From contig CAMWRK010000020.1 of NCBI GenBank assembly GCA_947176655.1, positions 1-15,749 on the forward strand: a DNA stretch of 15,749 nt, read 5' to 3'. Shown piece after piece: positions 8,256-14,786 of the stretch. Every line of letters starts with the position of its first letter. The stretch's first letter is position 1. The notes below the pieces were generated by a model, which saw nothing but the letters and a program-made list of their open reading frames with translations, searched no databases and had not been told where the DNA came from. Source of the DNA: an uncultured Prevotellaceae bacterium. GTDB lineage: Bacteria > Bacteroidota > Bacteroidia > Bacteroidales > Bacteroidaceae. A program made the position numbers and the translations under genes.

Positions 8256-8294
8256 TAAAGACAATAAGACCACACATTATATATAATATAGGAC

Positions 8295-9401
8295 TTGAGG
8301 AAAGAGTGCGTCAGAAGATTGCTTGACACAGGCCTGGATTTTGCCCTGTACAGGTTTCCGGGAGAAAGAGAACCCCATCTGGTAGTACAGGCACAAGGAG
8401 AGGCGGGTGTCATGGATATGGCAAAGACATGTCCGGGTGCCCCATACACAGAAGAGCCGTCTGGATTTGTCTTCGCACCATTCATACAGACAGCAAAGAT
8501 ACCGGCTCTGCTGATAAGACCGGATGTAGCCGTCAGCGGGTGGAAACTGATAGACATAGAGTCGCGTGCCCTCGGCAAGGGCAGACGCCAGTCTCTGTCG
8601 TCCATAGAGATAGACAACCGCAACGTCTCCATAGACGAGAGCGACGGATACAAGGTGGCTTTCCGTTCTTTCAAATACCAACTGGACAGGGAGAACTATC
8701 AGAAACTCGTGCTGTCATTCTCTCAACTGAAAGAATGGGACGGCGCAGACAAAGAGGATGAATATTTCCTCCGCGCAATGGAGCGTTTTCCAGACTCTAT
8801 GGTGTATCTTGTCTACACACACCGCGGCGGACGCTGGTTCGGCTGTACGCCCGAACTGTTGCTCGAGGGCTACGGAATGAAATGGCATACCATGGCACTG
8901 GCCGGCACCCGTACAGAAAAGAGCGGTGAATGGGACGCAAAGAACACCGCCGAACAGCGCATGGTGTCAGACTACATCGAAGGACAGCTTCAGGGACTTG
9001 GAGCCAGAATCACACGACAAGGCCCATACACATTCAGGGCTGGCCATCTCTTTCATCTGAGAACAGACTACACGTTCCACCTGCCAAAGGCGACATGTCC
9101 CGTTAGAATACTGGATCTGCTGCACCCCACCCCGGCAGTGTGCGGTCTGCCAAAAGAGGAGGCACAGAATTTCATACGTCTTTTCGAACGCAACAAGCGC
9201 ATGTACTACGGCGGCTATCTCGGCCCACTCAACATTAAAGCGGAGACAAACATATACGTCAACATACGCTGTGCACAGATACGCCCCGGCGGCAAAGCGC
9301 TGTTTTTTGCCGGAGGCGGACTGACACGCGTCAGCAATTTCTCCGAAGAAAAGGAGGAGATAATACGAAAACTCGAGACTCTGCCAAAGGCTCTCTCGTA
9401 A
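8295..9401 (+). CDS. menF: Isochorismate synthase
   Basis: The product (up to 368 residues) converts chorismate to isochorismate, the first step of menaquinone synthesis. The chorismate-binding domain is complete: the general-base lysine at 137 in YQKLVLS, CTPELLLE (184-191), LAGTR (202-206), EQRMVSDYIEGQL (220-232), LHPTPAVCGLP (276-286) and the Mg-site end AGGGLT (339-344). The MenF/EntC type is favoured over anthranilate or aminodeoxychorismate synthase by LHPTPAV.GLP and by the menDBCE neighbours. There is no usable ATG: an in-frame TAG at 8289-8291 closes the frame, so TTG at 8295 is the first possible start and TTG at 8319 the next. The first ATG (residue 40) would cut into the N-terminal region. 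The N-terminal domain is short compared with enterobacterial MenF. Confidence 0.93.
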   Translation: MRKECVRRLLDTGLDFALYRFPGEREPHLVVQAQGEAGVMDMAKTCPGAPYTEEPSGFVFAPFIQTAKIPALLIRPDVAVSGWKLIDIESRALGKGRRQSLSSIEIDNRNVSIDESDGYKVAFRSFKYQLDRENYQKLVLSFSQLKEWDGADKEDEYFLRAMERFPDSMVYLVYTHRGGRWFGCTPELLLEGYGMKWHTMALAGTRTEKSGEWDAKNTAEQRMVSDYIEGQLQGLGARITRQGPYTFRAGHLFHLRTDYTFHLPKATCPVRILDLLHPTPAVCGLPKEEAQNFIRLFERNKRMYYGGYLGPLNIKAETNIYVNIRCAQIRPGGKALFFAGGGLTRVSNFSEEKEEIIRKLETLPKALS

Positions 9402-9418
9402 CGAGCCATATATGAGAT

Positions 9419-10972
9419 ATGATCAGCTCAAACAAGACAATACAAGAGACGCTTTCCCTGCTACGCGAACACGGTGTGAGTGACTTTGTCCTGTGTCCGG
9501 GCAGCCGAAACGCCGGAATAGTACACAGCGTATGCGACATAGAGGATTTCCGCGCGCACACTGCCACCGATGAACGCTGTGCCGGTTTCATGGCCATAGG
9601 ACTGGCTCTGGCTACCGGCAGAGGCGTGGCAGTAGTGGTAACGAGCGGTTCGGCTCTTGCCAACCTTTACCCCGCCGCCTGCGAGGCTTTTTATCAGCAC
9701 GTGCCTGTGATCTTTATCTCCGCCGACCGCCCGGCAGAATGGTTAGGACAAATGGACGGGCAGACCATGCCGCAGGACGGAGCATTGGGGAAGATGGTGA
9801 AGATGAGCGTGAACCTGCCGGAAGAAAACCTAAGCCATACCAACAGACTTGTCAACGAGGCTCTGCTATGCTGCCTTTTCCGCAAACCGCAAGGCCCGGT
9901 ACACATCAACATCCCCATAAGCGAGCCTATATACGATTTCCACACTGTCTCCCTGCCTTCCGTAAGAACCATCCGTCTGACAGATGGCATGCAGGAGACG
10001 TCTCTCGCGGCTGATGCCGGCAGGGGACGCACCGTCATACTGTGCGGACAGATGCCACCATGTGAGGTGCCGGACAACAGCATCATGGCAGAGACGGCAC
10101 GCCGCTTCGCCGTCATTGCCGAGAATCTCAGCAACATTTCTCCACAATACCGCACCAACCCATCCCTAATAGACTGGGAGAAGATGGAGCCGGCGGACAG
10201 GGTCATCACCATGGGAGGACATATCATCAACAAGGAACTGAAACAGTTTTTCCGCACGCACCGACCGGCAGAGCACTGGCACGTCAGTCCCGACGGTGCT
10301 GTGGCCGACATGTTCCGTTGCCAGACAAGAGCCATAAAGGCGGAAACACGGGATTTCCTTGCCACCCTGCTGTCATGCACGCCACCGCAATGCGAAGCCA
10401 TGTCTCTGCCGCTGCAACAGGTGACCACAGAGGACGAAACGGCCAGAGAAGATTGCAGAATACGTATACTGGAGGACTTCTTCACTCTCCTTCCCAACCA
10501 TTCGGCGGTACATCTGGCCAACAGTTCCACCGTGCGCCTGGCGCAGGTGGCCATGGACAGAGCCGCACAGAGGAAAGGAGGCATACACACGCCGCAAATT
10601 TTCTGCAACCGCGGTATAAACGGTATAGAAGGCTCGCTCTCCGTTGCCACCGGCTATGCACAGGCCATGCCGGAACAGCAAGTGTACGCCTTGACAGGCG
10701 ACCTGTCCTTTTTCTACGACAGCAATGCTCTGTGGTGCAGCCCCATGCCGGCAAACCTGCGCATAATGGTGCTGAACGACGGACACGGCAGCATCTTCGA
10801 CACTCTGCCACAACCGCCCGACCCGTGGAAAAGCCGCCATGCCATAACGGGCACGCATTCACTGCGCGCCGAACACATGGCACGGCTGTACGGCATAAGC
10901 TACCTTTGCGGCAGAGAGCATCTGGAGGATTTCATCAACACGAAAGACACCGTCATACTGGAAATACTATGA
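9419..10972 (+). CDS. menD: 2-succinyl-5-enolpyruvyl-6-hydroxy-3-cyclohexene-1-carboxylate (SEPHCHC) synthase
   Basis: This 517-residue thiamine-diphosphate enzyme adds the succinic semialdehyde unit from 2-oxoglutarate to isochorismate. The N-terminal Pyr domain shows LCPGSRNA (25-32) and TDERCAGF (50-57), whose Glu52 is the expected cofactor-activating residue. The C-terminal PP domain shows NRGINGIEGSLSVATGYA (397-414) and the diphosphate/Mg site TGDLSFFYDSNALW (426-439), followed by VLNDGHGSIF (451-460), close to the usual N-N-GGG-IF with Asp and His variants. It is somewhat shorter than the roughly 550-residue norm. ATG at 9419-9421 follows menF by 17 bases. The stop overlaps the menB start in ATGA (10969-10972). 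Confidence 0.96.
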   Translation: MISSNKTIQETLSLLREHGVSDFVLCPGSRNAGIVHSVCDIEDFRAHTATDERCAGFMAIGLALATGRGVAVVVTSGSALANLYPAACEAFYQHVPVIFISADRPAEWLGQMDGQTMPQDGALGKMVKMSVNLPEENLSHTNRLVNEALLCCLFRKPQGPVHINIPISEPIYDFHTVSLPSVRTIRLTDGMQETSLAADAGRGRTVILCGQMPPCEVPDNSIMAETARRFAVIAENLSNISPQYRTNPSLIDWEKMEPADRVITMGGHIINKELKQFFRTHRPAEHWHVSPDGAVADMFRCQTRAIKAETRDFLATLLSCTPPQCEAMSLPLQQVTTEDETAREDCRIRILEDFFTLLPNHSAVHLANSSTVRLAQVAMDRAAQRKGGIHTPQIFCNRGINGIEGSLSVATGYAQAMPEQQVYALTGDLSFFYDSNALWCSPMPANLRIMVLNDGHGSIFDTLPQPPDPWKSRHAITGTHSLRAEHMARLYGISYLCGREHLEDFINTKDTVILEIL

Positions 10973-11823
10973 GAGAATGGAAAAAAGTCGGGGAGTTCCG
11001 CGAGATACTCCTGGACGAATGGCAGGGCATTGCCCGCATAACGATAAACCGCCCGCACGTGAGAAACGCTTTCACTCCGCTCACCACGCAGGAAATGAGC
11101 GATGCACTGCGCTATTGCCGCGACTCGGCCTCGGTGAGGGTGGTGGTGCTGACCGGAGCCGACTCTCCACACAAAGATGGACAGACCCATGCGGAATGGA
11201 TGCGCACCAACGCTTTCTGCTCCGGCGGTGACATGAACGTGAAAGGACGCGGCGGATACATAGGCGAAGACGGAGTGCCGCATCTCTCTGTGCTGGACGT
11301 GCAGAGACAGATACGCTCCATACCAAAACCTGTCATTGCCATGGTCAACGGCTTCGCGGTGGGAGGCGGGCATGTCCTGCATGTCGTATGCGACCTGACC
11401 ATAGCGTCGGAAAACGCCATGTTCGGTCAGACCGGGCCGCGTGTGGGAAGTTTCGATGCGGGGTTCGGTTCCAGCTATCTGGCACGCATAGTGGGACAGA
11501 AGAAGGCTCGCGAGATATGGTTCATGTGCCGGCTCTACACCGCCGCCGAGGCTTTGAAAATGGGACTCGTGAACACTGTGGTGCCGCACGACCGTCTGGA
11601 GGACACCACCGTGGAGTGGGCGCAGCAGATGATGAAGCACTCGCCCATAGCCATGCGCATGATAAAGCGCGGACTGAACGCGGAACTGGACGGGCAGGCT
11701 GGCATACAGGAACTGGCAGGCGATGCCACCATGCTGTACTACTTCTGCGATGAAGCACAGGAGGGGGGCAAGGCTTTCTTAGAAAAACGCCGCCCGGAAT
11801 GGGGCGACACATACATTCCATAA
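10969..11823 (+). CDS. menB: 1,4-dihydroxy-2-naphthoyl-CoA synthase
   Basis: This 284-residue crotonase-fold enzyme closes the second ring by intramolecular condensation of o-succinylbenzoyl-CoA to DHNA-CoA. The substrate and oxyanion-hole segments FCSGGDMN (83-90) and NGFAVGGGHVLHVVCDL (127-143) are present. The MenB-specific loop GQTGPRVGSFDAGFGSSYLAR (residues 153-173) separates it from general enoyl-CoA hydratases; in it Gly-Ser-Phe-Asp supplies active-site residues. The ATG at 10969-10971 overlaps the menD stop by four bases (ATGA), implying translational coupling; a longer open frame continuing upstream is antisense-free read-through of menD sequence in another frame and is not used. 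It precedes menC although it acts last of the five steps. Confidence 0.97.
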   Translation: MREWKKVGEFREILLDEWQGIARITINRPHVRNAFTPLTTQEMSDALRYCRDSASVRVVVLTGADSPHKDGQTHAEWMRTNAFCSGGDMNVKGRGGYIGEDGVPHLSVLDVQRQIRSIPKPVIAMVNGFAVGGGHVLHVVCDLTIASENAMFGQTGPRVGSFDAGFGSSYLARIVGQKKAREIWFMCRLYTAAEALKMGLVNTVVPHDRLEDTTVEWAQQMMKHSPIAMRMIKRGLNAELDGQAGIQELAGDATMLYYFCDEAQEGGKAFLEKRRPEWGDTYIP

Positions 11824-11835
11824 GAAGAGAAATAC

Positions 11836-12888
11836 ATGAACATCAGCCTTTCGCACCGCACCATGCACTTCAGGCGCCCGGCACGCACAAGCCGTGGCGA
11901 ATATCTGACTCGCGATGCAATCATCATAACCATACGCGACAAGGAGGGACGGCGCATAGGATTGGGGGAGTGCGCTCCGCTGCCCGACCTCAGTTGCGAC
12001 CGCGATTCCTATGCACGCATGTCGGACGTGGCACACCTCGTAGAGGAGGCATTGCAAAGCCCTGACTATACGGAGACGCTGCGCCCCTACCCTGCCCTGC
12101 TCTTTGCCCTGGAGTCGGCAATGCACGACTACAGACAGACACCGATGCTGTACGACACGCCTTTCGCCCGCTCGGAGACGGGGATACCGCTAAACGGCCT
12201 GGTGTGGATGGCAGATTATGATGACATGCTTGCTCAGGTCAAGACCAAACTGTTGCAGGGGTTCCGCTGCATAAAACTGAAGATAGGTGCCATAGACTGG
12301 GACGAGGAACTGCGGCTGATACGCACCATACGGTCAAGGTTCGGCAACGGTAATCTGCAACTGCGCGTGGATGCCAACGGGGCATGGACAACAGAAGAGG
12401 CCGAGGAGAAAATGACGGTACTGGCTCAGCTGGACATACATTCCATAGAACAGCCCATAGCCCCGTACCAGTGGAAGGACATGGCGCGTCTGTGCCGCAT
12501 GCAGGATGCCGCACGTGACAAAGGCGGGAAGTTCCTGCCCATAGCTCTGGACGAGGAACTGATCGGTGTAAACAACCCAGAAGAGAAACGCCTGCTGCTC
12601 GACACGATACGTCCACAATACATCGTTGTCAAACCCACGCTGCACGGAGGAATGACCGGATCCATGGAATGGGTAAGCGAAGCGCGCAAGCGAGGCATAG
12701 GTTCGTGGATGACCAGTGCGCTAGAAGGCAACATAGGACTGCGCAACGTGGCTCTGCTTGCCGCCTGTGTCTACGGCCCGCGCATCACCATGCCGCAGGG
12801 GCTTGGCACCGGACAGCTGTACAGCGACAACATAGAGATGGACATGGAACTGCGTGGCTCTGTGATGTGGAGAGCACAGGTGGAGTAG
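11836..12888 (+). CDS. menC: o-Succinylbenzoate synthase
   Basis: This 350-residue enolase-superfamily enzyme dehydrates SHCHC to o-succinylbenzoate. The capping domain (residues about 1-110) contains GECAPLP (44-50). The barrel carries the KxK catalytic lysines (IKLKIG, Lys147 and Lys149), the metal ligands Asp179 in RVDANGAW, Glu205 in SIEQP and Asp239 in ALDEEL, and the second-face lysine 266 in VVKPTLHGG. All key residues of the MenC/OSBS subgroup are thus in place. Ala-Glu epimerases share the fold, but the men neighbours decide the call. It starts 12 bases after menB and ends two bases before menE. Confidence 0.95.
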   Translation: MNISLSHRTMHFRRPARTSRGEYLTRDAIIITIRDKEGRRIGLGECAPLPDLSCDRDSYARMSDVAHLVEEALQSPDYTETLRPYPALLFALESAMHDYRQTPMLYDTPFARSETGIPLNGLVWMADYDDMLAQVKTKLLQGFRCIKLKIGAIDWDEELRLIRTIRSRFGNGNLQLRVDANGAWTTEEAEEKMTVLAQLDIHSIEQPIAPYQWKDMARLCRMQDAARDKGGKFLPIALDEELIGVNNPEEKRLLLDTIRPQYIVVKPTLHGGMTGSMEWVSEARKRGIGSWMTSALEGNIGLRNVALLAACVYGPRITMPQGLGTGQLYSDNIEMDMELRGSVMWRAQVE

Positions 12889-12890
12889 AT

Positions 12891-13901
12891 ATGACCCCGG
12901 ACGAATTTCTTGCACAGTGGCACGACAGCTCCGCCACAATGGAGGTGCGCACCAGCGGAAGTACGGGTGCGCCGAAGTGCATACGTGTGGAGAAGTCGCG
13001 CATGACGGCTAGTGCCCGCATGACATGTGATTTCCTGGGACTGCGCAGAGGGGACACGGCTCTGCTGTGCATGCCGGTGGACTACATAGCAGGAAAGATG
13101 ATGGTGGTGCGGGCAACAGAGCGCGGTCTGCACCTTTTTTGTGTAGAACCCGGCGGACACCCCTTGTGCAGGACAAATATGGATGCCATAGGAAATCCGC
13201 CCGTAATAAATCTGGCGGCCATGGTTCCGCTGCAGGTATGGAACACTATGCAGGTTCCGGAAGAGCGTGCCACCCTGTGCCGGACAGTGCGGCATCTTAT
13301 CATTGGCGGCGGAGCCATACCGACGGAACTGGAAAAGGAACTCGCCCCGCTGCCGCTGAACGTATGGAGCAGCTACGGCATGACGGAGACACTGAGCCAC
13401 ATTGCCCTGCGCCGCATACCCGACACATTCTACACCCCTTTGCCCGGCATAAAGCTGGAACATAACAGCGACGGATGCCTCGTAGTCAATGCCCCCGCAC
13501 TCTGTCCTCACACCCTAACCACCAACGACATAGTACAGTTTCATCAAGACAACATACGTTTCCGCATCCTCGGTCGCCGCGACAACACAGTATGCTCCGG
13601 CGGGATAAAGATTCAGATAGAAGAAGTGGAAGCATGGCTGCAAAGCCTGGGAATGCACGACGTGACAGTAACCTGCCGCCCTGATGCCCGCCTTGGGCAA
13701 GCCATCGTCTACCTGACAACGGCAGACATAGACCTATCAGCACTGCGTCTGCCGGCAGAACGTCCCGACAGCCGCTACTGGCTGCCCAGACACATTATAA
13801 AGGTAGACGCACTGCCCATGACCGGAACAGGCAAACCGGACAGAGCCGCGGCACGGGAACTGGCATTGCTCCAGACAGCCCCATCGGTCTCCCGTCCTTA
13901 G
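12891..13901 (+). CDS. menE: o-Succinylbenzoate--CoA ligase, short form
   Basis: The product (336 residues) activates o-succinylbenzoate with ATP and CoA. The AMP-binding core is visible: P-loop TSGSTGAPK (21-29), YGMTET (162-167), the hinge GRRDN (228-232), SGGIKIQIEEVE (236-247) and the catalytic-lysine motif TGTGKPDR (311-318, Lys315). It lacks roughly the first 100 or more residues that precede the P-loop in standard MenE/acyl-CoA synthetases (about 450-490 residues). The open frame does extend further upstream, but that stretch overlaps menC coding sequence in another frame and does not resemble an adenylate-forming enzyme. I therefore chose ATG 12891, two bases after the menC stop. It ends the men operon. 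Confidence 0.92.
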   Translation: MTPDEFLAQWHDSSATMEVRTSGSTGAPKCIRVEKSRMTASARMTCDFLGLRRGDTALLCMPVDYIAGKMMVVRATERGLHLFCVEPGGHPLCRTNMDAIGNPPVINLAAMVPLQVWNTMQVPEERATLCRTVRHLIIGGGAIPTELEKELAPLPLNVWSSYGMTETLSHIALRRIPDTFYTPLPGIKLEHNSDGCLVVNAPALCPHTLTTNDIVQFHQDNIRFRILGRRDNTVCSGGIKIQIEEVEAWLQSLGMHDVTVTCRPDARLGQAIVYLTTADIDLSALRLPAERPDSRYWLPRHIIKVDALPMTGTGKPDRAAARELALLQTAPSVSRP

Positions 13902-14264
13902 AAGATCCTTATTCAAGGCAATATGTCCTCTCGTTCAGATACTCCCTGAAGGCATAAAGCGGGATGTTCTCTAAATCCGGCCTACACCATATTAATATAT
14001 CTATGTGATTTCCTCTTCTCAAGGACAGTGGCTTGTATTCCCGAGGACGCGATTTTGTCTTCGGTATGAACGCCTTCAAATGCCATAAACGACACGGGTA
14101 ATATCATCCTAAACATACTTTAGGCTTATGTGTCACCTACGGGCATACAGATATGATATTGGGGATTTTTGGGGGGATTGAAGCTGTTTCTGCCTATTAA
14201 AACAGCATTATATAACTCGGCATACGTTGCATATAATGTTTGTCATAAAATTTTACATTGAGAG
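13902..14264. other. Intergenic stretch after menE, no convincing gene
   Basis: Apart from the minus-strand fragment described separately, I see two small hairpins: CCTAAA-5-TTTAGG (14109-14125) and GCTGTTT-10-AAACAGC (14184-14207). Neither is followed by a T tract on either strand, so they are not clear terminators. A G-rich patch (GGGGATTTTTGGGGGG, about 14161-14176) lies between them. I found no evident terminator for the men operon. The base composition is visibly more AT-rich than the flanking genes. Confidence 0.5.
13909..14103 (-). pseudogene. Possible gene remnant: start-less 64-codon open frame
   Basis: On the minus strand an open frame runs from a TGA at 14104-14106 to a TAA at 13909-13911 with no ATG. 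Its 64 codons read like protein, with the segments KTKSRPREYKPLSLRRGNH and ENIPLYAFREYLNERTYCLE near the end. I do not recognise the family. A second frame over the same bases starts with ATG and gives a 44-codon peptide (MFRMILPVSFMAFEGVH at its start), so both cannot be real. The lack of a start, the convergent position just 7 bases after menE, and lower GC than the neighbours suggest the 3' tail of a decayed gene or mobile element. No inverted repeats bounding an insertion were found. Confidence 0.25.
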
Positions 14265-14296
14265 TTTGGAACATATCTTCTTTCTTCGTAATTTTG
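14265..14296 (+). promoter_or_regulatory. Full-consensus promoter of the 14.3-14.66 kb transcript
   Basis: TTTG (14265-14268), 20 bases, TAATTTTG (14289-14296): an exact match to the Bacteroides TTTG-N19-21-TAnnTTTG consensus. Transcription should start at about 14302, right at the foot of the first hairpin (GACC/GGTC) of the structured region downstream. No start codon or recognisable protein gene follows closely. Confidence 0.7.
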
Positions 14297-14301
14297 CAAC
14301 A

Positions 14302-14664
14302 GACCAAGCCAGTCATGTCGTGGCAGGGCGGGTCAAACAACTTTATGGAATCCTGAGGCTGAGCACTCCATCTGTAAGGACGGCCAAGGGGAAAGGACGT
14401 TTTCTAAACGTTACTATCTGCAAGTTCAAACTTCGCAAACTTGAATCCAAGTGCAGGTGTAATGCAACAGGGGCGTCCGCGAGGGTGTATTATATCCCCG
14501 TACAATATGTTACAGTCTCTATTCGAGAGATGTACCATTTGTACAGATTTGTTATAATATCACTCGGCGTGGGCTGGCTTGCGTTGCTTATCCTTACTTG
14601 GGGGCAATGCGAAGGCCTGAACTTGAGGATAGGCGCGGAGGATTTTACTCCCACGCCCTTTTTT
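14302..14664 (+). ncRNA. Candidate structured RNA or long attenuator leader, family unknown
   Basis: The stretch runs from the predicted start of a consensus promoter to a T6 tract and contains many stems. A 5' hairpin is closed by GACC/GGTC (14302-14305 with 14331-14334) and has GCCA/TGGC inside (14308-14311 with 14321-14324). Next come ACGTTT/AAACGT (14397-14402, 14406-14411), a two-part stem CTGCA/TGCAG plus TTCAA/TTGAA (14418-14456), TCTCT/AGAGA (14516-14530), TGTAC/GTACA (14531-14545), and the terminal GGCGTGGG/CCCACGCC (14566-14657). Open frames across it start upstream of the promoter or very late. It could be a free small RNA or the 5' leader of the gene at 14787, which has no other visible promoter. 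It does not resemble RNase P RNA, tmRNA or SRP RNA by their hallmark sequences. Pairings were found by eye. Confidence 0.45.
14566..14664 (+). terminator. Large terminator/attenuator stem with alternative pairings
   Basis: GGCGTGGG (14566-14573) pairs perfectly with CCCACGCC (14650-14657), followed by C and T6 (14659-14664). The 76-base insert can form GCGTTGC/GCAATGC (14581-14587 with 14604-14610, one G-U) or a 9-bp helix of 14588-14596 with 14624-14632 (core TATCCT/AGGATA). These two cross each other, so they are either exclusive or pseudoknotted. Confidence 0.5.
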
Positions 14665-14786
14665 ATATCCATACCAGAACCATATCGACAAGGCTGAATG
14701 ACCGGGAGTTCATAAAACACAGCAAGGAAGCCTGCATAGTGCATGTTATTTACCTAACAACAATTTAACCATTTAACACTATCAAC

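Noticed and set aside
10318..10968. Long upstream extension of the menB reading frame
   Set aside because: It overlaps menD in another frame and shows no crotonase features. The ATG in the ATGA overlap at 10969 gives the normal MenB N-terminus.
14184..14207. GCTGTTT/AAACAGC hairpin as terminator of the men operon
   Set aside because: No T tract follows on either strand and it lies about 280 bases past menE. It may be a chance palindrome or part of the decayed sequence.
14227..14697. 156-codon open frame taken as a protein gene
   Set aside because: It starts upstream of the consensus promoter at 14265-14296 and runs through both promoter and terminator. Its composition is patchy and no domain is recognisable; only the last 55 codons could be translated from the local transcript.
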